64,000 nucleotides of DNA, taken from the NCBI GenBank assembly GCA_034440615.1, contig JAOTOM010005049.1, forward strand, positions 124,001 to 188,000, written 5' to 3'. Below are positions 22,779-34,234 of the stretch, one piece after another. This DNA comes from Ashinkailepas kermadecensis. Its lineage: Eukaryota; Arthropoda; Thecostraca; Neolepadidae. Positions within the stretch are counted from its first letter, which is position 1, and each line of letters opens with the position of its first letter. The notes under the pieces were generated by a model that was given only the letters and a program-made list of their open reading frames with translations, was not told the DNA's origin and did no database searches. The position numbers were made by a program, and so were the translations under genes.

Positions 22779-23965
22779 CACTGGCGGATCCAGGGGGGGG
22801 GGGCATTCCGGCCATGCCCCCCCCCAAGCGCTTCAAAGGGGGGTCCATAGTATCTTTTGCCCCCCCCCAAACCAACGAAAGTAAACTGAATTAAAATACA
22901 TTAATCTTTGCTGAGGTTAAAAAATAGCGTTCCGGGTGAAATAATCTCCAATTTTACAGGTATTTTTTAATAATTTTTTGGAAGTACAATATGGTAGCAT
23001 AGTAGATTCTGACATATCGAGGGTTCTATGCTGTTGAAGTTCTGCTTACAGCAAGAGATGATGAAATCAGCAGTTTCATTATTCCTTCGTCAGGTAGGTT
23101 CATGAAGTTTGTTTAGCCAGTAACGGGCAAGTGGACCCAGTGAGCCAGATTTCGAAAGGAGAATTTGAACAGGATGTTTTGTGCGAGTGACCAGTTGAGC
23201 TCAGTTGAGCAGCATGTTTCGTATGTTGGTGTTGGGGTTGCTAAGATGAACAGACAGGCTACATTGACTGATTTTTTTGCAAGAAGAATAGCAACAGGAG
23301 GTATGTATTTACACTGGCGGATCCAGGGAGGGGCCATTCCGGCCATGGCCCCGCGAAGCGCTTAAAAGGGGGGCCATGGTGTCTTTTGCCCCCCCGAAAC
23401 CAACAGAAGTCAACTAAATTAAAATGCAGTAACCTTTGCCGAGGTTAAAAAGTAGCGTCTGGATGAAAGAATCTCCAATTGTAAATTGTATTAAAAAAAA
23501 TTGTTTGGAAGCCAGTGTGGTAGCATAGTAGATTCTAACACACATCGAGGGTTCCATGCTCTAAGTTCTGCTTACAGCAAGAGTTGACAAAATCGGATCC
23601 GCCAGTGTGTACACGTGCACGAACGTTGACGTGGTACAAGACGTTGAACGAGAACGTGAACGTTTTGGTAAGCAAGAACAAAAATCCGGTAACAGAAACG
23701 GTGGAGGTAGGCTGGGGCCCCTACACAGGAAACTATGTTGTCAATTATTATTTTTTTCTTCAGATGGGCCCCTTTGCCAAATAGTGGTCGAAATCCGGTG
23801 CTTTTAACCAAAAATAGCGGGAGAAGGGGCACCCTCCAAATCCGTTCGACTCCTCTCCTGATGTAATTCCTAGGTACGCCACTGGGGGAGGGGGAGGGGA
23901 GGGGCTGACGCCGAAAACCGAAAGTTGCCCCCCCCCCCCAAACCGGTGGGCTAGATCCGCCAGTG
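22779..23965 (+). mobile_element. Composite non-autonomous hAT-type element, copy 1
   Basis: The left end CACTGGCGGATCCAG and the right end, read on the minus strand as CACTGGCGGATCTAG, share a perfect 12-bp terminal inverted repeat. The flanking 8-mer CGTATGGA is identical on both sides (22,771-22,778 and 23,966-23,973). An 8-bp target duplication is the known signature of hAT integration. A second left-end-like block with the same terminus starts at 23,312 and ends at 23,607, so the element is nested or composite. An inverted relative lies at 28,353-29,488. Confidence 0.85.
23165..23311 (+). pseudogene. hAT transposase N-terminal remnant (possible)
   Basis: Inside copy 1, between the two left-end-like blocks, one plus frame reads KMNRQATLTDFFARR. 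QATLTDFF fits the PIP-box pattern QxxLxxFF, and short QxTLxxFF openings are familiar from N-termini of hAT-family transposases. The frame runs straight into the internal terminus at 23,312 and encodes nothing further, so it can only be a relic. In the inverted copy the matching sequence ends just before this motif. The family assignment is inference from a short motif. Confidence 0.35.
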
Positions 23966-24149
23966 CGTATGGACGCCCCGCACCTGGGTCACGGCCGGCG
24001 CTAAGCAAATACGCAGCACAGATACTGGCGGTGCGACCGGGCCGTCACGTCGGCAGGCAGAGGAGAGCGCGTCGTCGCTGGACATGCGGCGGCCAGCCCG
24101 ATGTCGCGGCTGCCCGCGAGCTGCAGGCCACAGCATGGCCTGCAGCTCT

Positions 24150-24176
24150 GCAGCTCTGCAGCTCTGCAGCTCTCAT
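24150..24176. repeat. 9-bp repeat CAGCTCTGC
   Basis: About four tandem units of CAGCTCTGC near 24,141-24,176. Confidence 0.8.
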
Positions 24177-24439
24177 GGTCTGTCGGCACTGTCGGCAACA
24201 GCCAGTGTTTCCTTCAGTCCCTGGCAAATTGTGGTGATATGTGTACAAGTCTTGTCCGAATTCTTCCGAGCACACCAATAGTTCCGTCAAACACTTAAAC
24301 ACTAAGAAGTCAACACTGATACCATTGTCAACATATATAAGTGTATTTAGCTTGCCATGGCAGGAGTTTGCCTTCGTGAGCTTTATATGCCAGGGTGGGG
24401 TGTAATATATTGTAATGTAGTTGGCAATATCATGGCAAA

Positions 24440-25384
24440 TGTGACATGTTGTGCTCATAAGTCCCAGCACGGCCGATCGGTCTGAAGGACTGGGCACTCA
24501 ACATCACCTACACATTCGTCAGCAGACAGATTATGGCGGCGATGTATGGCGTTTGTCGAAACTTGACGCATATACTTCAAATGTTGGCGGCAGCGATGCT
24601 GCAACTTGTGAGCAGAACTTCTCAGAAGGTTGGTTATTGGACTCGGCCGGCTGTGACCGTGTCGGAACTATGGGATTATGGGGTGGCGAAAACGGTGGCG
24701 AGAGAAAGGCGACTACGGGGGAGGGTGGGCGTGCGACGAACAGTGCGAGCCGGTTTGCTTGGAACCTCTCGGCACATCTCCTCTTCGATGCGACGCTTCC
24801 GTGCATGAGACCAGAAGTCTGCCGGACCACAAGTACATCGGCCGGCGCGTGGCCTTTTCCTGGCCCGTCAGCGCGGGACCACGGTCCGACACCACCTGCC
24901 GGGCGGGCGGCACGTGGCCGGTCTCACGTGTCACGTCTCGTCGCCACGTGCACGGCCGGCGCGCCTTGGTGTGCCGGACCACCGTGCGGTTTCGGCTGCC
25001 GGCCGGCCCGCAGGTCGGCACTCCAATCAGGCGCCGCGGGAGCCACGACGCGCCAGGTGTGGGCCAGACGCTGACCGCGCGCCGCCTCCGCCCCGCGCCG
25101 CTAGATGTCTCTGCGCTCCGGCGGCGGCGGTGGCGGCGGCGGCAGCGGCGGTAGCGGCAGCGGCGGTAGCGGCGACGGCGGCGCTCCAGTGGCGCGTCGG
25201 CCGTGGCGTGGGCTGGTCGGGTGTGTAGCGTGACCCGGCGACAGGCCGGCCGTCGCCGAGGGCTCGCGGGCGCCGTGGACAGAGGGACAGCCGCCGCCGG
25301 TGTGGGTGTCGGCCGCCGCTCGCGCGTGTCGTGTCCGAGGGCCGTCAGCGGCGCGACACCCGCCGCGCCGCCACCTGGAATGCG
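24440..25384 (+). promoter_or_regulatory. CpG island upstream of candidate first exon
   Basis: CpG density rises steadily from 24,780 to 25,400. Three CACGTG boxes occur at 24,911-24,916, 24,925-24,930 and 24,945-24,950, and a (GGCGGY)n run lies at 25,115-25,180. The island leads directly into the ATG at 25,385 and falls off after about 25,550, as expected for a promoter plus 5' UTR. Confidence 0.5.
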
Positions 25385-25468
25385 ATGGACGTGCAGACCA
25401 TGAACAACTTGGACCCAGTGTTCAAGAAGGAGGAGGTGCCCATGTTCATCGCCCAGTTTTGGCAGCAG
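25385..25468 (+). CDS. Candidate first coding exon of unidentified gene
   Basis: From the ATG at 25,385 the frame reads 28 codons beginning MDVQTMNNLDPVFKKEEVPM and ending in IAQFWQQ. It stops exactly at CAG|GTGGGT, a strong GT splice donor (GT at 25,469-25,470), in phase 0. The peptide has ordinary protein-like composition, unlike the repetitive or Arg-rich frames around it, and lies at the 3' side of a CpG island. I do not recognise the family. The next exon is not identified within the window, so the intron is either long or leaves it. The frame is also open upstream to about 25,331 without an ATG. Antisense frames across this stretch are shadows. Confidence 0.5.
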
Positions 25469-25549
25469 GTGGGTGCGACGACGCGGCTCTCCGCCCCCGG
25501 ACCGAGAGCAGTGCCGAGGTATCGGCTCTATTTCCCGGGTCGACAAGAC

Positions 25550-26365
25550 TGATCTTGCTCGTACATTTCTGTCCTAGGCCTCCCGTGTTTTAACTGATGA
25601 TACACACGTGCTTATGTCTGCGTGCATTTGAGGAGCGCTGTGTTTTAGCTGAGGCGTCCACAGCTCAAGCAGTCACTAGGCGCCCAGGAATACATAATTT
25701 GACACCAAAATATATGTGCGAGTTTCGGCTCCAGACCATTTTCAGATGAGAGGGCCCTGATTGGGAAATTAAAAACTTCGAACTAGTATTCGACAGTCCT
25801 GCTTCAACCTAGTGAATATTGAATTCTGCTCAGTTTGATTTCTGTGTTCACGAACATGAACTGGAAGATACTGCACATGCAGGGTGCAAGGTCTTCGCTA
25901 CGGGCTTAACGTTGAGGGCGACACGGTTCGTTCGTTCTCTACTACAACACAGACACATACCGATAACCCAGACACGAGCACATCCGCACGTCCCCCTCCC
26001 CCATCCCAATATCAGCGAAACTCGCACTCCAGCCGCCCCTCCAAAGGTCAATAGATGAGCCCCGCCCTCCGGAGAGAACTGACGCCCCCTAACAAGGAAT
26101 GACTCGCCCATCGAAATTTCTGGATCCACCTCTACTAGCTAAATGGCACAATGGTTTGCGTCGTGTAAGTAGGTGCTGGAATACATTTTTGGGCCACTTG
26201 AACAAATCTGAAATAGGTGTCTTGGGGAAAAGAGGCTAAACCAGTGTTTTTCCACTAAAATTTGTGTATTGCCTGGGATAAATTTGTTCGAATAATGATC
26301 GGCTGCCCACAGATTACAGAACGAAGATATTGCAACACTGCTAAATTCCCACGCCGCAAAAAAAG
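25550..26365. other. Unique DNA, possibly intronic
   Basis: Mixed sequence with no recognised exon. A hAT-like end (minus strand, AGAGGTGGATCCAGAAATTT) lies near 26,115-26,134. Confidence 0.35.
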
Positions 26366-26370
26366 CAGTA

Positions 26371-26530
26371 TGCCAGTATGAACGTTAGTTCCCAGTCTGG
26401 TCTCGTCAGCTGCCAGTATGAACGTTAGTTCCCAGTCTGGTATCGTCAGCTGCCAGTATGAACGTTAGTTCCCAGTCTGGTCTCGTCAGCTGCCAGTATG
26501 AACGTTAGTTCCCAGTATGGTCTCGTCAGC
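26371..26530. repeat. 40-bp repeat, 4 copies
   Basis: Each unit contains GCCAGTATGAACGTTAGTTC and CCAGTCTGGTCTCGTCAGCT, with single-base variants. Confidence 0.95.
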
Positions 26531-27405
26531 TCCTCCGGATTCCTATTAGAGACTCAAAAATGAATGCTGGAATCAGTAGCGCAGAACCAACGATTCGGGA
26601 TCACGGAATGCGAATTTAGAGGAGTGCTTAGTGCTTTTCTGGGCCAATGCAATGAATTGGGTCTTTTTCATTTGGGCCAATGCAATTAACTTGGGTCCCT
26701 TTCAGAATATCTGAACAACAGCTTTCTGTTGGGCCTGTTGTACTGGGCCCGTTGTTTCGGGATTGGAAAAGTTCCACTTATAGAAAGCATACCGCGCATT
26801 CGAACACCGCTAACGGTGACGTTGTCAACAAGTTTTGACCGACCGTACGGTGGTATGATTTGTGTGGCCGCCATCTTACCTTGTATTTGAGAACTGGTCC
26901 ATTGAAAACTTTCTGACAGCAGCACTGTCAGAGCTGAGTCCGAACGCGGCCATCAGGAACACACCATGCTTTCCCACTAGAATGTCATGTGGCTGTGTTC
27001 GGACACAGTCTAAAACGCTTCCAAGATATGCTTGGCCAATATGAAACGCAGAACATGCGATATTTCATGAACACTGCCACCTTCCGAAAGTTGGGAGGGG
27101 GGTGGGGGGAAAGTAACCGTTCCCTCCTCCACCGAAGGTAAGCGAGGACAAATCCCCTCCGTCCTCCCCTCCCCATCCCCCTCGTCCTCCCCCTCCCCGT
27201 CCCCCTGTTGCGGAACCTACATTTGCAAGGAAAATGGTTAAGTATATTATTAAGAAATGGCGTCGCGCTATCATTGCAACACCACTGGCTTCACGCTAAA
27301 CTCCGGTCATTACGTGTTTCGGATCGTGTGCAGCAAAGCCGTGGTCAGTATAATATTGTACGCAGTCGATCTGGTGGAGGTACCAGCACAGCACATGTAC
27401 CGCCG
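26531..27405. other. Unique DNA with C/G-rich tract
   Basis: Includes a CCCCTCC-type tract at 27,120-27,205. No gene is recognised. Confidence 0.4.
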
Positions 27406-27409
27406 TCAT

Positions 27410-28110
27410 TTATACATTGTGCTGCCATTGTTTACGCACTGTGCTGCCATCTTCTACACACTGCGCTGCCATCGTTGACACACTGTGCTGCCATCATTTG
27501 GACAATGTGCTGCCATCGTTGACACACTGTGTTGCCATCATCTATACACTGTGCTGCCATCATTGACACACTGTGCTGCCAACATTTGGACAATGTGCTG
27601 CCATCGTTGACACACTGTGCTGCCATCATTTACACACTGTGCTGCCATCATCTACACGCTGTGCTACCATTATTACCACTGTGCTGGCATCATCTATACA
27701 CGGTGCTGCCATCATTTACACACTGTCCTACCATTATTTACACACTATGCTGCCATCATCTATACACTGTGCTACCATTATTTACACACTGTGCTGTCAT
27801 CATCTATGCACTGTACTGCCATCATTGACACACTGTGCTGCCATCATTTACACACTGTGCTGCCATCATTTGCACGCTGTGCTGCCATCATTGACACCTG
27901 TACTGCCATCATTTATACACTGTGCTGCCATCATTTGCACACTGTGCTGCCATCATCTATACGCTGTGCTGCCATCATTGACACACTGTGCTGCCATCAT
28001 TTGCACACTGTGCTGCCATCATCTATACACTGTGCTGCCATCATTGACAGACTGTACTGTCATCATTTACACACTGTGCTGCCATCATTTGCACACTGTG
28101 CTGCCATCTT
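27410..28110. repeat. 22-bp minisatellite, about 32 copies
   Basis: The unit is CACTGTGCTGCCATCATTTA plus CA, with two recurrent variants (CATCATCTATA and CATTGACA). The 22-bp period gives a Cys/His/Leu-rich 22-residue cycle in the plus frames, which is not a gene. Confidence 0.95.
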
Positions 28111-28352
28111 CAAGTTAGTTGTTGCCATTGTCAGGGTAGCTTAGATCAGAGTGGCATGTGTAAGATTGTGGACCTGCCAAGGTTTCCAAAACCTAAATTT
28201 ATAATATAATTTTACACAACACCTTGCTGGCATTTCATGTCAATGCCTGTCGCCCAGTGGAAACTGTTATCAGTGGTAATTTCAACGTTTCGAAACACGA
28301 ATTTTGCTTGGAATTTAGTTTCAGTTCTGCTAGATCAATGTATATCGATATC

Positions 28353-29488
28353 CACTGGCGGATCTAGCCCACCGGTTTGGGGGGGGAAACTTTCGGTTTT
28401 CGGCGTCAGCCCCCCCCCCCCCCTCCCCCTCCCCCCAGTGGCGTACTTAGGAATTGCATCAGAGGAGGGGTCGAAGGGATTTGGAGGAGGAATTGCATCA
28501 GAGGAGGGGTCGAAGGGATTTGGAGGGTGCATTCTCCCACTATTTTTGGTTAAAAGCATCGGATTTCTACCACTATTTGTCAAATGGACCAATTTTACAA
28601 TAATAATTAAGGACAACATAATTTCCTGTGTAGGGGCCCCAGCCTACCTCCACCGCTTCTAAGTTACGGGATTTGTGTTCTTGTTTACCAAAACTTCACG
28701 TTCACGTTCAACGTCTTGTACCACGTCAACGTTCGTGCACGTGTACACACTGGCAGATCCGATTTTGTCAACTCTTGCTGTAAGCAGAACTTGAGCAGCA
28801 TAGAACCTTCGATGTGTGTCAGAATGTACTATGCTACCATATTGGCTTCCAAACAATTATAAAAATACCTTTAAAATTGGAGATTCTTTCATCAAAACGA
28901 TATTTTTTAACCTCGGCAAAGGTTGCTGCATTTTCATGCAGTTTACTTCTGTTGGTTTCGGGGGGAAAAGACACTATGCCCCCCCCACACTTTTAAGCGC
29001 TTCGGGGGGGCATGGCCGGAATGGCCCCTCCCTGGATCCGCTAGTGAATGTAGCCTGTCTCTTTATCTTAGCAACCCCAACACCAACATACGAAACATGC
29101 TGCTCAACTGGGCTCAACTGGTCACTCGCACGAAACATCCTGTTCAAATTCCGCTTTCGAAATCTGGTTCACTGGGTCCGCTTGCCCGTTACTGGCTAAA
29201 CAAACTTCATGAACCTATCTGACGAAGGAATAATGAAACTGCTGATTACGTCATCTCTTGCTCTAAGCAGAACTTCAACAGCATAGAACCCTCGATGTGT
29301 CAGAATCTACTATGCTACCATATTGGGCTTCCAAACAATCATAGCAAAATGCCTTTAAAATTGGTGATTATTTCACCCGGAAAACTATTTTTTTACCTCA
29401 GCAAAGGTTACTGCATTGTAATTTAGTTTACTTTTATTGGTTTGGGAGGGGGGCCAAAAGACACTATGCCCCCCTGGATCCACCAGTG
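28353..29488 (-). mobile_element. Composite non-autonomous hAT-type element, copy 2 (inverted)
   Basis: Inverted relative of the element at 22,779-23,965. Its ends CACTGGCGGATCTAG and (minus strand) CACTGGTGGATCC are flanked by identical 8-mers TCGATATC at 28,345-28,352 and 29,489-29,496. It differs from copy 1 by a tandem duplication of about 36 bp at 28,455-28,525, and by lacking the LTDFF-coding segment at the internal junction near 29,040. The separate target duplications show two independent insertions, not a segmental inversion. Confidence 0.85.
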
Positions 29489-29499
29489 TCGATATCTAA

Positions 29500-30770
29500 C
29501 GATGAGTTAGACTGCATCAATAGCATCAGCCATGATGATATGAGATGTTTATTAGGCTCCACGAGGCCTTTGTCTTTACAAAGGAATATAAGTGGTTTGC
29601 TGTATGTATATTGCGTCGAACGATAGGTGGAGTTTTGACGTGGCTACCGGGCCCATCTTAGCTTTCTAGGTGCCCTAGAAATCCCCACTTTTGATCAAGA
29701 ACTTCCCCCCCCCGCTATGAAACTGTTTTGCGCCCCTCCCTCTCCACACTCGTGTATATGTGATAATTTTAAACTGCAGCCCAACTCCCACCCATTCTCA
29801 ATACAGTCTTCTCTGCGGGTGAGGTGGAGAGAACCTGGCCCTACATCCCTGACCTCCGCGTGCAGTTTTCACTTTGCTCCCGCAGCTATTTTCCTTCGAA
29901 TAAATGTTCTCCGCCTTTATGCATTGGAGGGCCGTTGAAGTCGATAGGACGTTACCACCAACTTCGAAATTGTCCTCATTCGCATGCTACCTCCCCATCA
30001 TCATAAAAATGCGTGTTTGAATGCTACGTTTATCGAAGTTTGTTGTGATCAGACGCCAATGCATGTCACCTCGTGGTAATTAAACCACGGATAAACTGGA
30101 TGGATTAGTATATTAGTAGATGCTTCGAATTCTTATGCATGCCCACTCATTGGCTCCCATGTCGACCTTAGGAGTTCGCAGCAAACTCCATGAGATGCGT
30201 TACCAATGCATGATAATAATGCGCGAGTGCCCGCAAAAAAATCATTCTCCACCCCTGCGACGAACATAGGCCACATTTCAAAAGGTATTGCGGAAATATA
30301 TTTCCTCCATGTTGCCGCTAACACATGTATGTGGTTAGTTTTCGTGTCTTGCATTGATTTCGGTATCCATGGTTAGATTCCCAGTAATAATTAAGGGTTC
30401 CGTCTCAAGTAAGTTGGAGTCTTCATTAAGCCGGTTACACATGTAATGCACCCCATGCACGTCTCCAAGTTCCCAATTTTAATGCAATAAGTAGTCCCCA
30501 CTTGCTCCTTTGGTTTTGAATTACGTGATCTATTTTTATAATGGCGAATGATATCAATAATATAAAACTATTAATAAGTTAAATTTGATAATGGTTTGTT
30601 TTCCAGTAGAACGCTCGGTGTTTTTAACAATAATGTATTGTCACGCAATTAACTTGCTCCCAGTTCATTATCATACGAGCGCAATGATTATTTATCTGAT
30701 TTGCAAATGTATGTGCATATCCACCCAAATTCGTCCAGTGGTGGCATTAAGCTCACCGTTCACACTGTCA
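29500..30770. other. AT-rich unique DNA
   Basis: I find no gene, RNA or array. A poly-C tract lies near 29,705. Confidence 0.4.
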
Positions 30771-30774
30771 TTTA

Positions 30775-31165
30775 GCCGTCATTTAGCCGTCGGCTGTACA
30801 CCGCGTACTGGCGGTCGGCCGGCGCTGCAATAAGTACACAAACACAGACCTGCAGCACAGGTTGTGGTCCAGGTTTAGCCGTTGGCTGTACACCGCGTAC
30901 TGGCGGTCGGCCGGCGCTGCAATAAGTACACAAACACAGACCTGCAGCACAGGTTGTGGTCCAGGTTTAGCCGTTGGCTGTACACCGCGTACTGGCGGTC
31001 GGCCGGCGCTGCAATAAGTACACAAACACAGACCCGCAGCACAGGTTGTGGTCCAGGTTTAGCCGTTGGCTGTACACCGCGTACTGGCGGTCGGCCGGCG
31101 CTGCAATAAGTACACAAACACAGACCTGCAGCACAGGTTGTGGTCCAGGTTTAGCCGTTGGCTGT
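30775..31165. repeat. 92-bp minisatellite, about 4 copies
   Basis: The unit starts TTAGCCGTTGGCTGTACACC and includes TAAGTACACAAACACAGACC. Copies are spaced exactly 92 bp and are nearly identical, with a diverged final unit at 31,150-31,245. Confidence 0.95.
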
Positions 31166-31245
31166 ACACCCCACACCGAGCGGCCGGTGGGCGCTGCAGT
31201 AAGTACACACACACATAGAGACTTGCAGCACATGCTGTGGCCAAG

Positions 31246-31930
31246 GTTTCGGCGACGGTCTTTATGAGCACCGTGCGAAGTAACGGTCGGTCGTCGGGGC
31301 AGACGAGTCGACACACATCGAACCCGACCGTCACCATCCATGTGGGGGGGGGGGGGGCGGCGAGCGCCAGCAGCGGCGATTGGTCACCCAGCCCGAACTG
31401 CGAGCACTCCGAACACTCCGAGTGGGGCCATCGCCCCTTCCTGGCAGTCTGCGTCGTGGGCTGTTGTCTGCCAGCCAGCCGACGCCATCTATTGACACGG
31501 ACTGTCGCCGGGGCTGGCCTGAGCGCTGCCAACACGCTCACCCTCCTCGACGCTGCACGGCCGCCCGAGTGGTCATCTCAGGGCGGGGCAGCCGACTGAA
31601 GCACGTGCCGATGTATCAGCCGCCCCCCCCCTACACCCCACCCCCACTCACGCCTGGCACACACACATACACCGGCCGACATGCACCGAGGATAGCTGTC
31701 TGTTTGCTCCGCGCTAGTTTTGCCGAATTACGATGCGTCGACGACTCGATCGTGTGTGTTCAGTGTTCCAATAGGACCGGACCAGTCATCGTTATTGACC
31801 CATGGTGATGCCGCCACCGGTCGCCGCCGGAGGACGCGGCTGGGAGCTGACGTTCGTGCGACATGGCAGCGCCACCGGAGCTGGAGAGCCACGGTATACT
31901 TGAGGGCTACATCCGAACCATGCACTGAAA
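31246..31930. other. Mixed GC-rich unique DNA
   Basis: Contains a poly-G tract near 31,345 and a CCACCCCC-type tract near 31,622-31,650. No exon could be supported. Confidence 0.4.
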
Positions 31931-31934
31931 TGGT

Positions 31935-32260
31935 CGTTTTATTATCATCATTTTTCTTATTCTTATTCTTAGCATCATTATTTATATTCTTAGCAGTAGT
32001 ATTGCCATTCTTAGTATTATCAGTGTAACCATGATTAATATTATCACTGCTATTATTATTATTATTATTATTTGTAGTATTCTTATTAATATGATTATTA
32101 TTATTGTTATTATTACTATTATTAATACTATTAGTATTATTATCATTCTTAGTATTGTTATTATTATTATTTTTATTATTAGGTATTATTAGTAGTTGTA
32201 GTAGTAATAATAGTAATAGTATTAGTAGTAGTGTTATTATCATTATTGTTTTGTCGTTCG
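31935..32260. repeat. Degenerate (ATT)n trinucleotide tract
   Basis: Some 320 bp built from ATT, ATC, GTA and GTT triplets. The minus strand reads as an Asn-rich open frame, which is a simple-repeat artefact. Confidence 0.9.
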
Positions 32261-32529
32261 AATCTTAGCCTTGTGATTATTCTTATTAGTTTTGTTCTTT
32301 GTGCTTTGTCATCGTATGAAGCGCATCCACAGTTCTGTTATTTGGCGTCCAAGGAAGCTGATATTGTAGCCCCCAGTTCCTACACGCGATTACGACGAAC
32401 GACATGTTTGAGACATTTCAAGACGTTCTGAATGATGATTCAGAATCGCCGTGCAGTGTTGTTCGGCGTTTCGTTTCTGCTTCACGTCGCTTGTAAAGTG
32501 AATCAGACGAATCATGATTTGCCATCGTC

Positions 32530-32735
32530 ATCCTGTCTGGAAGTGGTCGGACTCAGTGTACCGGGGACATCCTGTCTGGAAGTGGTCGGACTCAGTGTGC
32601 CGGGGACATCCTGTCTGGAAGTGGTCGGACTCAGTGTACCGGGGACATCCTGTCTGGAAGTGGTCGGACTCGGTGTGCCGGGGACATCCTGTCTGGAAGT
32701 GGTCGGACTCAGTGTGCCGGGGACATCCTGTATCG
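32530..32735. repeat. 39-bp repeat, 5 copies
   Basis: The unit contains GGGGACATCCTGTCTGGAAG and TGGTCGGACTCAGTGT. The 39-bp period keeps frame, giving a 13-residue repeat (CLEVVGLSVPGTS) on the plus strand. There is no sign of a flanking gene. Confidence 0.95.
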
Positions 32736-32739
32736 GCTT

Positions 32740-33875
32740 GCTCTCTCCGACAGCCAGGTGTTCGGCACGTAGCCTCAAGTTTGGCGTCGGTTCGGCACAG
32801 GGCCTCAAGGTTGACATCGGTTGTCCCTCGTAGAGGACCTTATCACTAATGTGAGATAAGCCACGCACAAACAGGACAGCTGGGCTGCACACAACATATC
32901 AGAAGTGCGGCCCGCGCTGAACAACGACCGCTGTGTCGATTCGAGCTAAACAACGAGCGCTGTGTCGATTCAAGCAAGGAAGACACGGCCCTGTAGTCGG
33001 GAGTCAAATCATAAACCCACCCACCGTTGAAAATGAATCCCCACATACCTGACTGTGCTAGAAAATTCAAGAGGAGCAAATCTAAAGCAAGAATGTCCAC
33101 ATGACATGCGATCAAATATTAGGAATGTAGCGCAACACCACAGCCTCATATGAGGAAAAATAACATGGGGAAACTCCACTTCTGGGCCCATTTCCCCCTC
33201 ATGAGTCTGATGTTTTTCTCATTTTGCAATTGAAGGTTTCCTGGCGCAAGCAACCGTCTCCTCCTTTAACATCGGCTTACCCTCTTGCCATTCTGGCTGC
33301 ACAATCGCACTACGCACCCTTCGAGCGGGGTTTTTGCACCATAACGCTTGCAAAGTTTGAACATACTACACGCCTCCTGCGATAGGGAGCGTGAATCAAT
33401 AATGGGCGCGTGCCACATTGATATTGGCTTTGTTGCAATATTAGCGTCATTATGAGCCCTTGGTGACTGGACTTCGCCATCGGGACATAAGGGAGTATGG
33501 ACATGCGCACAGGAAAGGGGGGGGTCGAAGGGGCACGGGCCCCCTTTTGTGTTTGAAATCGTTTGAAATTGTTTGAAATTGTTTTCATGCCTCTTCGAGG
33601 CCTGAAAACCTGAAAATGAAGGCGGACACGGTTGTTTTTGTTGTTGTTGACACACAGTTGTTCACGGGGGGATGACCCGTCAAACAACTTTGTCTTAAAA
33701 AGAAGGGCTTTTGACTTCAGCAGGAAAAACATGAAGCTTCGTCTACCCTCCCTACCCCCACCCCTTCTCCCTTGGAGAATCATCGATGCGCCCCTGAGTA
33801 TGAAACGCCCATAGTCATCCACAACTCCAATAGTATACAGCATTTGCACCATCATGCAAGCCCCCTATGAGCGAT
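32740..33875. other. Unique DNA with possible TE fragment
   Basis: A hAT-like terminus read on the minus strand (CAGGGGCGCATCGATGATT) lies at 33,779-33,797. Overlapping minus-strand open frames at 33,266-33,855 show no recognised domain. Confidence 0.4.
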
Positions 33876-33882
33876 GCATTAT

Positions 33883-34140
33883 GGTGAAGTGGATGACTAT
33901 GACGGTGACGGATTCGCCTCCTGTGAGCGAGGCACGATGCCGGAGTGGATGACTATGACGGTGACGGATTCGCCTCCTGTGAGCGACTCACGATGCCGGA
34001 GTGGTACTATGACGGTGACGGATTCGCCTCCTGTGAGCGAGGCACGATGCCGGAGTGGATGACTATGACGGTGACGGATTCGCCTCCTGTGAGCGACTCA
34101 CGATGCCGGAGTGGTACTATGACGGTGACGGATTCGTCTT
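33883..34140. repeat. 53-56 bp repeat, 5 copies
   Basis: The unit contains ACTATGACGGTGACGGATTC, GCCTCCTGTGAGCGA and CACGATGCCGGAGTGG. Two length variants (GTGGATGACTATG and GTGGTACTATG) alternate. Confidence 0.95.
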
Positions 34141-34234
34141 ACAATCGACCACGCAATAAACGACATGACATGCGGGGCTGTGTGTGCCGCACGGTCGATT
34201 TAGGTGCGATAATTTTGCGTTGGAAGTTCCGGCG

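Noticed and set aside
24713..25546. 277-codon minus-strand open frame across the CpG island
   Set aside because: Arg/Pro-rich composition artefact of GC-rich DNA, antisense to the better-supported exon at 25,385.
27410..28110. CRISPR array (regular short units)
   Set aside because: There are no unique spacers between repeats. It is a head-to-tail minisatellite in eukaryotic DNA, as are all other arrays here.
22771..29496. One large segmental inverted duplication
   Set aside because: Each copy has its own distinct perfect 8-bp target duplication at element-type termini, which shows separate transposition events.
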